Source: Helicobacter_J cappadocius
GTDB lineage: Bacteria > Campylobacterota > Campylobacteria > Campylobacterales > Helicobacteraceae
Reading direction: 5' to 3'
NCBI RefSeq assembly: GCF_030686155.1
Contig: NZ_JAUPEV010000004.1
Span: 1 to 64,000, forward strand
DNA: 64,000 nt
Each line of letters starts with the position of its first letter. The first letter of the stretch is position 1. The translations under genes and the position numbers were made by a program. The notes beneath the pieces were generated by a model. It saw only the letters and a program-made list of their open reading frames with translations, was not told the origin of the DNA and ran no database searches. This document shows, piece after piece, positions 26,540 to 35,503 of the stretch.

Positions 26540-27217
26540 TCAACACATCCTATTGATTAAAATTCCAGCAGCTACGCTCACATTAAGCGAATTGAAATCA
26601 TTTTTTATTTTGATTGACACTATTTTATCAAGTTTTGATAAAATTTTCCTATTTAATCCTGCACCTTCATTTCCCAAAAATAAAGCCCATTTATTTTTTA
26701 TACTTACTTCTTGAATATTTTCACCCTTCATATCAGCTCCATAACAGCAAAATCCTTCATTTTTTAGCTCATTGATAATCTCTAAAACATTCTTGGAAAT
26801 ACAAAATGGAATATCTAGCATAGCTCCTACGCTTGAACGCAATACACCTTCATAAGAAATACTTTCTGAAAGCCCCAAGACAATCCCTTCCACTCCCAAA
26901 CAATAAGCACTTCTAAAAATAGCTCCTATATTTCCAACATCAGTGATACCACAAAGTATCAAAAGTCTGTTAAACTTTTTAATATCCTTTATGGGAGTAT
27001 GAGTAGGAGGGATTATTTTTGCCAAAAAACCTTGATGATTCCCCCCTCTAGCAAGAGCTTGGGCTTTTTTATTATCTACACGTAATATCACCCTATTGTT
27101 TTTAGCCATCATAGAAAAAAGCTTTGGTTCGATCTCTTTGGCAAGATAAATTTCTTCAATTTTTTGAGGATGATATTGCAATAAATACATCACAACTTGC
27201 TTACCATAAACAATCAT
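26540..27217 (-). CDS. SpoU/TrmH-family RNA 2'-O-methyltransferase (RlmB-like)
   Basis: 225-residue SPOUT enzyme with an N-terminal substrate-binding domain and a C-terminal trefoil-knot domain holding ILCGITDVGNIGAIFRSA, LFLGNEGAGLN and NDFNSLNVSVAAGI. Closest by motif to RlmB, which methylates G2251 of 23S rRNA, though tRNA-type activity cannot be excluded. It overlaps rsmI by four bases; both belong to an RNA-modification cluster with rpmE. Confidence 0.88.
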   Translation of the reverse strand: MIVYGKQVVMYLLQYHPQKIEEIYLAKEIEPKLFSMMAKNNRVILRVDNKKAQALARGGNHQGFLAKIIPPTHTPIKDIKKFNRLLILCGITDVGNIGAIFRSAYCLGVEGIVLGLSESISYEGVLRSSVGAMLDIPFCISKNVLEIINELKNEGFCCYGADMKGENIQEVSIKNKWALFLGNEGAGLNRKILSKLDKIVSIKIKNDFNSLNVSVAAGILINRMC

Positions 27218-28074
27218 CTATTTTGTCCTTCTTTGCAGATTCTTTCATAGATGCTTTTAATATCTTTATTTTCAAGCTTAGCGAGTATTTTGGCTTTTAC
27301 TTTAGGAGGAATATCCATTTGCGATATTTGAGCCAAAGTAAGAGAGGGTTCAATTTTTTTCTCTACATTCATCACCAAAACCCATTCTCCATTAGTATTG
27401 ACTTTTTTTATTTCCTCTAAAACATCCACCGCTTTTCCATAGAAAAATTTTTGATGCAACTTGGTCATCTCTTTGATGGCAAATAAATGAATATTTGGAT
27501 ACAAACAAACAATATCCCCTAAAGAATCCAAAATCCTATGAGGACTCTCATACACAACAATCACAACATCTTGTTGCAAAATCGAGATACCTTGCATGAG
27601 ATTAGCAATGCGTTCTTTTCTGTCTTTTTGTTTATGTGGCAAGAATCCTGCAAACAAAAATCCATCAGATACAATACCTGAAAAACAATAAGCACTCACA
27701 CTAGCACTCACACCAGGCAAAACATCATAAGGAATATTTTCGCTCATAGCGTATGCGACCAAGCTCATACCAGGATCGCTCACACAAGGCATTCCAGCAT
27801 CACTTATAAATACAATATTTTTTTCAAAAAAACCCCTGTGAATAGAATCTAAAAATTCTTTTTCATTATGGGAATGAAAAGGGATAAACTGCTTGGAATC
27901 AAAAATTTTGGGAAAATTATCTTTAATTAGAGAATTTTTTTCAAGAAGTGATATGAGTTTCTTGCCAACCCTAACATCCTCACACATTATCACATCTGAA
28001 TCTGCTAAAACCTGCAAACTACGCAAGGTAATATCAGCCAAATTGCCTATAGGCGTGGGCAAAAGGGTCAGCAC
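27214..28074 (-). CDS. rsmI: 16S rRNA (cytidine1402-2'-O)-methyltransferase RsmI
   Basis: 286-residue tetrapyrrole-methylase-fold enzyme. It has LLPTPIGNLADITLRSLQVL at the start, SDAGMPCVSDPG, and VYESPHRI, all diagnostic of RsmI (YraL). It modifies C1402 in the ribosomal P site. It lies 4 bases after rpmE in the same direction. Confidence 0.93.
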   Translation of the reverse strand: MLTLLPTPIGNLADITLRSLQVLADSDVIMCEDVRVGKKLISLLEKNSLIKDNFPKIFDSKQFIPFHSHNEKEFLDSIHRGFFEKNIVFISDAGMPCVSDPGMSLVAYAMSENIPYDVLPGVSASVSAYCFSGIVSDGFLFAGFLPHKQKDRKERIANLMQGISILQQDVVIVVYESPHRILDSLGDIVCLYPNIHLFAIKEMTKLHQKFFYGKAVDVLEEIKKVNTNGEWVLVMNVEKKIEPSLTLAQISQMDIPPKVKAKILAKLENKDIKSIYERICKEGQNR

Positions 28075-28078
28075 AAAA

Positions 28079-28282
28079 TTATTTTAGACTATATTTTTGT
28101 TTAAATTTCTCAACTCTACCTGCTGCATCAGCTATTTTATCACTACCTGTATAAAAAGGATGACAAAAACTAGATATATCAATTCTAAGCTCACTTTTAG
28201 TGCTCAATACTTCAATTTCTTTTCCACTTGTAACACAAGTAACCTTACAGGGAACATACTCTGGATGAATGCCTTTTTTCAT
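28079..28282 (-). CDS. rpmE: 50S ribosomal protein L31
   Basis: 67-residue L31 (MKKGIHPEYVPCKVTCVTSG; HPFYTGSDKIADAAGRVEKF). Three cysteines (12, 16, 40) remain, but the usual C16-x-C18 and C37-x2-C40 pairs are not complete, so zinc binding may be altered. A sigma-70 -10 box precedes it; rsmI and the RNA methyltransferase gene follow. Confidence 0.95.
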   Translation of the reverse strand: MKKGIHPEYVPCKVTCVTSGKEIEVLSTKSELRIDISSFCHPFYTGSDKIADAAGRVEKFKQKYSLK

Positions 28283-28316
28283 TACACTTCCTTCAAAAGA
28301 TTTACATTAATGGGAG

Positions 28317-28322
28317 ATTATA
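28317..28322 (-). promoter_or_regulatory. -10 box of rpmE
   Basis: TATAAT on the minus strand, about 35 bases upstream of the rpmE ATG, in the 84-base space between the convergently unrelated yejF end and rpmE. An AAGGA ribosome binding site follows. Confidence 0.5.
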
Positions 28323-28366
28323 ACTCAAATATGCTTAGAATTTATTAAAATATCTATCAAGTCCCA

Positions 28367-29941
28367 TTAAACTCGCATTCTTGAACTTAACAATTCTTGA
28401 GTATAAGGATTCTTTGGATTTGTAAAAACCTCTTTTGTGCGTCCATACTCCATCATCCTTCCCTTCCATAAAACCATCACATCATCACATACTGCCTCGA
28501 TCACATCTAAATCATGGCTAATAAATAAATAACTCAATCCATAGTCTTTTTGAAGTTTCAAAAGCAATTCGATCACAATTTTTTGGGTGCTTTTATCAAG
28601 TGCGGATGTAGGTTCATCTAAAATGATGATTTTAGGTCTAAGTGCAATCGCTCTAGCAATAGCCACTCTTTGTCTTTGTCCTCCACTTAATTGATGAGGA
28701 TAAGATTGCATAAAGCTAGGATTAAGCCCTACAGATTCAAGAATTTTTTCAACCCCTTCATTCTCTCTAATTTCTCCTAGCTTCAATGCCTCAAGGATAA
28801 TATCACATATCCTCATTCTAGGGTTTAATGAAGCATATGGATCTTGAAAGACGATTTGAATATCCCTTCGATATGGCTTGAAGGTTTTTTGATTCATTTT
28901 ATCGACTCGATTTCCTAAAATCCACTCTTCTCCTGTGCTTTTTATTAGCCTTAAAACTCCCAATGCAAAACTACTTTTTCCACTTCCAGATTCTCCTACT
29001 ATACCTATAGTTTGAGATTGATGGAGAATTAGAAATATTTCTGATAGAACCTTATTTTCCTTTTTGCCAAAAAAGAAGTTTTCCTTTGTATAACTGATGG
29101 CAAAATCTTTAACCTCAAATATTTTTTTATCTGTTTGTAAAAGTTTTTTTTTGGGCAAAACTAAAGCATCTAAAAGCTTTTGGGTGTAGGCATCTTCAGG
29201 AGAAGAAAAAACTCTTTCCACCTGCCCTTTTTCGCAAATTCTACCCTCTTTCATTACATACACCCTATTAACAAAATCCTTCACAATTCCCAAATCATGG
29301 CTAATAAATAAAATCGCAATTTTATTTATTTCACTCAAATTATAAAGCAAATCTAAAATCTGTTTTTGAACACTCATGTCTAATGCAGTTGTTGGTTCAT
29401 CACAAATAAGGAGTTTGGGATTATTGATTACAGCCATAGCAATAGCTATTCTTTGTCTCTGTCCTCCACTTAATTCATAAGGATAACGATTTTTTAGTTT
29501 TACATCTAAGCCAACTCGTAAAAAAATCTCATCCACTTTTTGTTCCATTGTTTTTGCATTCAAATGTGTATGGTGTAGAAAAAAAGATTCTAAAACCTGT
29601 CTTCCAACTTTATGTAAGGGGTTTAAACTCCCTAAAGGTTCTTGAGAAATATATCCGATCTCTTTACCTCGAAGAAGTTGTATTGATTTTTTCTTTAAGT
29701 CTAATAAATTCTTTCCTTCAAATTCTATGCTACCACTTTTTATAAGCACATCGGAATAAAGTTTCAATATCATATTGGAAATAAAACTTTTTCCACTTCC
29801 AGATTCTCCAACAAGCCCCACTCTCTCTCCAGCATAAATATCCAAATCAATATCTTTAAGCCCAAATCCTCCCACAAAACCACAATTCAATGATCTGATG
29901 TTTAATAATGGTAATTTATCTGACATTTGAATCAAAGGCAT
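28367..29941 (-). CDS. yejF: Double-ATPase of a YejABEF-type peptide ABC importer
   Basis: 524-residue protein with two fused ABC domains. Each has Walker A GESGSGKS, signature LSGGQRQRIAIAMA or LSGGQRQRVAIARA, and Walker B DEPTTALD or DEPTSALD. The fusion of both ATPases is typical of YejF (in E. coli, peptide and microcin C uptake). ATG 29941 is chosen because GGAGGG lies 8 bases upstream. It overlaps the permease gene yejE by 26 bases and ends the yejEF half of the importer. Confidence 0.9.
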   Translation of the reverse strand: MPLIQMSDKLPLLNIRSLNCGFVGGFGLKDIDLDIYAGERVGLVGESGSGKSFISNMILKLYSDVLIKSGSIEFEGKNLLDLKKKSIQLLRGKEIGYISQEPLGSLNPLHKVGRQVLESFFLHHTHLNAKTMEQKVDEIFLRVGLDVKLKNRYPYELSGGQRQRIAIAMAVINNPKLLICDEPTTALDMSVQKQILDLLYNLSEINKIAILFISHDLGIVKDFVNRVYVMKEGRICEKGQVERVFSSPEDAYTQKLLDALVLPKKKLLQTDKKIFEVKDFAISYTKENFFFGKKENKVLSEIFLILHQSQTIGIVGESGSGKSSFALGVLRLIKSTGEEWILGNRVDKMNQKTFKPYRRDIQIVFQDPYASLNPRMRICDIILEALKLGEIRENEGVEKILESVGLNPSFMQSYPHQLSGGQRQRVAIARAIALRPKIIILDEPTSALDKSTQKIVIELLLKLQKDYGLSYLFISHDLDVIEAVCDDVMVLWKGRMMEYGRTKEVFTNPKNPYTQELLSSRMRV

Positions 29942-30947
29942 CTCGAACACCCTCCCCTATAAAAACCAATACAGAAAGCAAGATAGCCACCGCCATAAAT
30001 CCCACTATTGCTAGATGAGGAGAAGTGAGATTATTTTTTCCTTGAGACAAAAGCTCTCCTAAAGAAGCACTCCCTACTGGCATTCCAAAACCTAAAAAAT
30101 CCAAACTTGTAAGTGCAGCGATACTCCCTGCCATGATAAAAGGGATATAAGTAATGGTTGCTACAAGTGCATTTGGCAAAATATGATAAAAAATAATTCT
30201 AATATCACTACTACCTAATGCCTTAGAGGCTCTAACATAGTCCATATTTCTGCCTCTTAAAAATTCTGCACGAACTACGCCAACTAAACTCATCCAGCTA
30301 AAAAGAAGCACTAAAGCAAGTATCCACCAAAAATTCGGAGCAATAAAACTAGAAATAATAATAACTAAAAACAACATAGGTACTCCGCTCCAAATCTCTA
30401 CAAATCTTTGCCCAAATAAATCCAATGCTCCCCCATAATACCCCTGTAATGCTCCTACACTTACACCAATTATCACACTAAAAAAACTCAAAATCAGAGC
30501 AAAAATAAGAGAGATTCTATAGCCATAAAGCAATCTCGCACTCACATCTCTAGCTTGATCATCAGTTCCGAGCCAATGTTTAAAACTAGGAGGATTAGGT
30601 GCTGGAGAATCCAAATCCATCACTATGGTATTGTAGCTATAAGGGATAATAGGGTAAATCACAAAGGCATTTTGAAGGAGTTTTTTTACATAAGGATCAT
30701 TATAGTTAGCTTCTGTATCAAAATCACCCCCAAAAACTTTTTCGGGGTAACTAATAAAAATAGGAAAATAAGCTTTATGATCTTTATAAATAAACAATGG
30801 TTTTTGATTTGCAATAAAATCTGCACTCATTGAAACAAGAAACAAAATAATAAAAATCCATAGGGAATAAAAGGCTCTTTTGTTTTTACAAAATATCCTC
30901 CATCGTTGCTTCAATATCGGAGAATTCGCAAAACCGAAAAAAACCAT
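29916..30947 (-). CDS. yejE: YejE-type peptide ABC transporter permease
   Basis: 343-residue inner-membrane permease with an N-terminal transmembrane segment, a large periplasmic insert (HWLGTDDQARDVSARLLYG) and five C-terminal helices with the EAA loop region (RASKALGSSDIRIIFYHILP). Closest to YejE/DppC. ATG 30947 follows AAGGGA by 8 bases. It is separated from yejB by the TonB receptor and CPBP genes, so it needs its own promoter; a TACAAT box lies in the 82 bases upstream. Confidence 0.9.
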   Translation of the reverse strand: MVFFGFANSPILKQRWRIFCKNKRAFYSLWIFIILFLVSMSADFIANQKPLFIYKDHKAYFPIFISYPEKVFGGDFDTEANYNDPYVKKLLQNAFVIYPIIPYSYNTIVMDLDSPAPNPPSFKHWLGTDDQARDVSARLLYGYRISLIFALILSFFSVIIGVSVGALQGYYGGALDLFGQRFVEIWSGVPMLFLVIIISSFIAPNFWWILALVLLFSWMSLVGVVRAEFLRGRNMDYVRASKALGSSDIRIIFYHILPNALVATITYIPFIMAGSIAALTSLDFLGFGMPVGSASLGELLSQGKNNLTSPHLAIVGFMAVAILLSVLVFIGEGVRDAFDSNVR

Positions 30948-31029
30948 TAAATATTCCCTTTTTCTAGGAATTGTACAAAAAAATAATAAATTCAAAGAAG
31001 CCTTATATAAACAAATCTCAATTTAGATT

Positions 31030-33297
31030 CTAAAAATCAGTGGCAAGAGTAAGAAAATATCGCCTTCCTTCATAACTGGCATTCCAAAGATTGATAAGAT
31101 TATCTTGTGCTCCCTTACCTTTTTCATAAGATCTATAATCAATAAAATTTGTATTTAGAAGATTTTGAATTCCAAGACTCACTCGAAAATTCTTGTTAAT
31201 TTTATAATTCACACCAAGATTCAAAACATAATAAGGCTTATACCATTTTGCTAAATAATCTCCCCAAACTTTAGCTATTTTTGGCTCTTTTTTACTTCCT
31301 GCATTTCTGTATCTTTCAGATTTATACACGCCTTGCAAATAAACATCTGCCTTGCCTAATATATTATAGCCTAAGCTGACATTGACTTGATGTTTTGGAG
31401 TGTTGGTGATAGGATTACCTTTACTTTTTCCAGTGAGTTGCTCACTTTGAGTGAATGTGTAATTTGCATCAAGCCTAAATCCATAAATGGGTTTGATAGA
31501 AAATGTACTTTCTACGCCTTGTGAATATGCTTCATCTACATTTACATTAATACTGCATCCAATACTACTAGCATCATGTCCTACAACATATGGATTTGAA
31601 CAACCAGGATCGCCATATTTAAGAGAATCTCTATTGATTTTATTTTTATAGTTATTTCTAAAATAAGTAGCAGAAAAATCAACATATTCAAAATCAAAAG
31701 CAACGCCACCCTCATAGCTCACAGAAGTTTCTGGTTTGAGATCTTTATTTCCCAAAAATGGCAATCCTCCTTGTGCTCCAAAACCAAAAGCTGAAGTCGT
31801 CGTTTCACTCAAATAAGGTTGCTTATAACCTGTAGATACCCCGCCTCGAACCTGAAACCACTCTACAGGATTGTAAGTAAGATATGCACGAGGGGAAATA
31901 TTATTTCCAAACTGCTGATCATAGGTGTATCTAGCCCCTAAAGTCAAGATGATATTATCTAAAAAAATACTTTGATTTTCTAGATATACAGCGATTTGAT
32001 TTTTCAAAGTATTCACACCATTTGGAGTTGCATAAGGAATAAAATTAGTTGTTACTAGAGTCTTATCTGTAGCATCAGAAGTTTTGGTGCTATCATGACT
32101 TACAGGATATGGATTGGCCCCATAAGGAGAATCATGGAATGTTTGTAACCAGTATTGTGCCCCTACAGTAATTGTATCTGCAAACCAACTGTTAGTATAA
32201 ACAGGGACGTTGAATTGACTCTGCAAAATCATGTCATTACCTTTAATATCCCTATTTTCATGGCTAGTGTCTGTGAGTGATTTTTGATAAGGGACCACAC
32301 GACCACGATTTACGGTATTGTTATACTGCAAAGTCGTTTTGCTTTGACCCCAATCATAAGTTCCTAAATGAGCTAAAACATAGTTATATCTATAATTCAC
32401 ATAAAATTTAGGAGAAGAAGTAAAGTCTCCGAGTTGCTTTTTGCGATTGTCATAATTCTGATAGCCATTTGCAAAATCAAAATAAAAATAATTTTTCTCA
32501 TCCATTGCATAAGCCAATCTTAAGCCTATATTGTAAATATTTCCTTCAGTAGGATTACCTATATATCCCGGAGTGGATGTTTTTACACTTCCATCTACTG
32601 CGGTATAATTAAATTGAACATCAGAGGCATTTCGATAGGTATAATTTCCCCTAAGCTGAAGGGCAAGTTTATTTTTGATAATTGGACCTGAAGTATAAAA
32701 ATTGACGCCATAATAATTGCTAAATTCTTTGCGTTCATTAACAGTTGTCTGAAATTCCAATGCACTATCCCATTGCTGCATATTTGGTTTTTTGAGTATA
32801 ACATTCACTACACCACCTAGTGCATCACTTCCATAAAGAGTACTCATAGGACCTCTTATAACTTCAATATGATCAATAGCAACCCTAGGTGGCATAAAAA
32901 CTGTAAGTGCTTGTGCCCAACCATAGTTTTCTGTTCCAACATCCCCACCAACATCTTGACGCAAACCATCTACTAAATAAAGTGTATAACTTGCAGGTAA
33001 CCCTCTAATGGATATTTCATATCCCCCTGTTTTTCCTTGTCCTGTACCAATATCCACACCAGGTACATTAAACACTGCTTGAGCTAAATCATGGTAATCA
33101 ACCTCTTGCAAACTTTTCTCATTAATGACTGAAATAGAGGCAGGAGCATCCTTAATATCTTGAGCAAATCCAGAAGCAGAAACAACAGATTTATCAAGCG
33201 TATAACTCTTTTCTCCTATCGCATTAGAGTCATCTGCTAATAGTATAAATGGACATAAAATAGCTGATACTAAATAAGAAATTTTATTTCTCTTCAT
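31030..33297 (-). CDS. TonB-dependent outer-membrane receptor (siderophore type)
   Basis: 755-residue outer-membrane receptor. Signal peptide residues 1-21 (ends ALLADD-like), then a TonB box region (DKSVVSASG), a plug domain (IRGLPASYTLYLVDGLRQ; HIEVIRGPMSTLYGSDALGG) and a 22-strand barrel ending in Phe (FLTLATDF). It resembles the CirA/FepA group of catecholate-siderophore receptors, but the ligand is unproven. ATG 33297 has AAGGA 7 bases upstream. A Fur-box-like operator lies 36-53 bases upstream. It stands between the yejAB and yejEF halves and reads in the same direction. Confidence 0.9.
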   Translation of the reverse strand: MKRNKISYLVSAILCPFILLADDSNAIGEKSYTLDKSVVSASGFAQDIKDAPASISVINEKSLQEVDYHDLAQAVFNVPGVDIGTGQGKTGGYEISIRGLPASYTLYLVDGLRQDVGGDVGTENYGWAQALTVFMPPRVAIDHIEVIRGPMSTLYGSDALGGVVNVILKKPNMQQWDSALEFQTTVNERKEFSNYYGVNFYTSGPIIKNKLALQLRGNYTYRNASDVQFNYTAVDGSVKTSTPGYIGNPTEGNIYNIGLRLAYAMDEKNYFYFDFANGYQNYDNRKKQLGDFTSSPKFYVNYRYNYVLAHLGTYDWGQSKTTLQYNNTVNRGRVVPYQKSLTDTSHENRDIKGNDMILQSQFNVPVYTNSWFADTITVGAQYWLQTFHDSPYGANPYPVSHDSTKTSDATDKTLVTTNFIPYATPNGVNTLKNQIAVYLENQSIFLDNIILTLGARYTYDQQFGNNISPRAYLTYNPVEWFQVRGGVSTGYKQPYLSETTTSAFGFGAQGGLPFLGNKDLKPETSVSYEGGVAFDFEYVDFSATYFRNNYKNKINRDSLKYGDPGCSNPYVVGHDASSIGCSINVNVDEAYSQGVESTFSIKPIYGFRLDANYTFTQSEQLTGKSKGNPITNTPKHQVNVSLGYNILGKADVYLQGVYKSERYRNAGSKKEPKIAKVWGDYLAKWYKPYYVLNLGVNYKINKNFRVSLGIQNLLNTNFIDYRSYEKGKGAQDNLINLWNASYEGRRYFLTLATDF

Positions 33298-33332
33298 ATT
33301 AAAATCCTTCATGATAATTTAAAGATTTTATA

Positions 33333-33350
33333 TTATTATAATCATTATTA
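33333..33350 (-). promoter_or_regulatory. Fur-box-like operator of the TonB receptor gene
   Basis: On the minus strand TAATAATGATTATAATAA, close to the H. pylori Fur consensus TAATAATNATTATTA. It is 36 bases upstream of the receptor start. This points to iron-repressed expression; the binding is inference. Confidence 0.55.
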
Positions 33351-33556
33351 ATTTTATATAAAATGAATATTATTTTAAATAATTAAAATATATCATATAG
33401 ATACTATTGATAATATTCACCCTAATTGCAAAATTTAATATTAATTATTTAGACAAAAAATCAAAAATTCCATCTAAAATATCTCAAAAAAATAATTTTT
33501 AAAATTTAATAAAATATATGGTAATATCGAAAAGAATTTAAATAGTAGGATTTTTC

Positions 33557-34381
33557 ATGTGGATTACTTTAGCCTTTTCTCTAGTTTTTTTATCATGGAA
33601 AAAAAATTTTGCATTTCTTTTGCTTATAGTAGTTTTGATCAGTGCGTTATTTGAGGGTTTTATCACACTTTATGCAATAGGAATTTTATTAGTATTTTTT
33701 TGTATAGGTATTATCCATAAATACTATAATTACAAATCTATATTGAGTATATTGATAGAATTTTTACTCTTTATGGGTGCAATAGCACTATTTTTTCATT
33801 TGATTACTGGCTTTAATAATCCTAAAATTTTAGATAAAGTCCTAACAGGATCTCAAAGTAGTTTATATTCAATGTATTTTAACTTGGACAAATCAATTGT
33901 TCCTTTTGTCCTTATTTTAGCTCTTCCTACCTTGTTTTATACCAAACCTATCAAGCATCAAACTTGGTGGAAATGGCTTATACTGAGTTTATCTATACCT
34001 ATTCTACTTGGTATTGCCGTGCTTTTGGGAGGATTAAAACTTGAATTTGCTTTGCCAAGCTGGATATGGCAATTCATCTTGGCAAATTTATTCTTTGTTT
34101 CACTAGCAGAAGAGACACTATTTAGAGGTTATATACAAAAACGTCTGAATGATTTTATAGGAAGTATTCCTGCTCTCTTAATAACGGCAGTATTGTTTGG
34201 ATTGATTCATTATCACGGAGGGTATTTATTGATTGTATTTGCAACTCTTGCAGGTCTAATTTATGGTATTGCATGGATGTGGAGTGGGAGAATATGGATT
34301 TCAACTTTTTTTCACTTTGGATTAAATCTAATCCATTTATTATTTTTCACCTATCCTGCTTATCAACCACATTTTCAATAA
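33557..34381 (+). CDS. CPBP-family intramembrane glutamic endopeptidase
   Basis: 274-residue polytopic membrane protein with about eight hydrophobic segments. The CPBP (Abi/CAAX-protease-like) motifs are complete: EETLFRGYIQKRL, FGLIHYHGG and FFHFGLNLIH. Such proteases process prenylated proteins or confer bacteriocin self-immunity; here no peptide precursor is visible nearby. It is the only plus-strand gene within the yej region and lies opposite the TonB receptor. Confidence 0.85.
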   Translation: MWITLAFSLVFLSWKKNFAFLLLIVVLISALFEGFITLYAIGILLVFFCIGIIHKYYNYKSILSILIEFLLFMGAIALFFHLITGFNNPKILDKVLTGSQSSLYSMYFNLDKSIVPFVLILALPTLFYTKPIKHQTWWKWLILSLSIPILLGIAVLLGGLKLEFALPSWIWQFILANLFFVSLAEETLFRGYIQKRLNDFIGSIPALLITAVLFGLIHYHGGYLLIVFATLAGLIYGIAWMWSGRIWISTFFHFGLNLIHLLFFTYPAYQPHFQ

Positions 34382-34440
34382 CACTTGCTTGTATCAAACT
34401 TTAAATCAAACAAAATCTAACTAAACTCAAGTGTTTTAAT
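34380..34440 (+). terminator. Possible long-loop terminator after the CPBP gene
   Basis: AACACTTG (34380-34387) and CAAGTGTT (34428-34435) are complementary, followed by TTAATTTTT. The 40-base loop makes this weak as a terminator. Confidence 0.25.
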
Positions 34441-34450
34441 TTTTATGCTG

Positions 34451-35503
34451 TTAGCGTTTTTCAAAGTCAATTCTAGGATCAATAAAGGTATATAAAACAT
34501 CGCTGATAAGATTTATAATAAGCCCTAAAATAGTAAAGATATAAAGCGTTCCAAAAACTACAGGATAATCTCTATTTATAACACTGTCATATCCCAACAA
34601 CCCTAAACCGTCTAAACTAAAAATGATTTCAATGAGTAAACTTCCACTAAAAAACATTCCCAAAAAAGCCGCTGGAAAACTCGAGATCACAAGCAACATT
34701 GCATTGCGAAAGATATGTCGATATAGTATTCTCCCCTCAGATGCACCTTTTGCCCTAGCAGTATTGACATAAAGCTTATTCATCTCATCTAAAAATGAGT
34801 TTTTTACTAACAATGTAAGTGTTGCAAAACCACCGATAGAAAGACACACAACAGGGAGAGTAATATGCCATAAATAGTCTTTTATCTTCCCAAATAAACT
34901 CAAGGTATCAAAATTATCGCTCACAAGTGCACGTAATGGAAATATATCCCAATAACTTCCTCCAGCAAACAGAACGATCAATAAAATAGCAAATAAAAAA
35001 GCTGGTATAGCATTAGCAACCACAATAATTAAACTACTCAAAATATCTATTTTAGAGCCGTTGTGTCTAGCCTTAAATATACCTAAGGGAATAGAAATAA
35101 GATAAATTAAAATCGTGCTAAAAACACCTAGAGATATAGAAACAGGGAGTTTTTCTTTAATCAAATCAATAACTTTAATTTGACGATAAAAACTCTCTCC
35201 AAAATCAAATTTCAAATAATTTTTTAGCATCATTAGATATCGTTTCCAAAGAGGCTGATCAAAACCATAGAGTTTTTGCAAAGATTGCAATAAATCATCA
35301 TCCATTCCATCTGCACCACGATATGGGCTATTACCAATTTTTCCAATAGAAGATTCTCCTTGTGTTTGAATATTTTCTATTTTTGCCATCATTTGTTCCA
35401 CAGGACCACCAGGAGCAATTTGAATGATAAAAAAATTAATAGTAATAATTCCAAAAAGAGTTGGAATAATAAGCAAAAGCCGCTTAAAAATATACTTCAA
35501 CAT
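34451..35503 (-). CDS. yejB: YejB-type peptide ABC transporter permease
   Basis: 350-residue permease with six transmembrane segments, of the DppB/YejB type. An N-terminal membrane segment (RLLLIIPTLFGIITINFFII) is followed by the characteristic long periplasmic insert (residues 30-95) and the ARAKGASEGRILYRHIFRNA coupling loop. It starts one base after the yejA stop. With YejE it forms the channel through the inner membrane. Its partner genes yejE and yejF are about 3.5 kb downstream. Confidence 0.92.
   Translation of the reverse strand: MLKYIFKRLLLIIPTLFGIITINFFIIQIAPGGPVEQMMAKIENIQTQGESSIGKIGNSPYRGADGMDDDLLQSLQKLYGFDQPLWKRYLMMLKNYLKFDFGESFYRQIKVIDLIKEKLPVSISLGVFSTILIYLISIPLGIFKARHNGSKIDILSSLIIVVANAIPAFLFAILLIVLFAGGSYWDIFPLRALVSDNFDTLSLFGKIKDYLWHITLPVVCLSIGGFATLTLLVKNSFLDEMNKLYVNTARAKGASEGRILYRHIFRNAMLLVISSFPAAFLGMFFSGSLLIEIIFSLDGLGLLGYDSVINRDYPVVFGTLYIFTILGLIINLISDVLYTFIDPRIDFEKR

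Noticed and set aside
33313..33360. NikR operator instead of a Fur box upstream of the TonB receptor
   Set aside because: The two half-sites do not match the NikR spacing (TATTATT-N11-AATAATA), while the Fur-type palindrome fits better.
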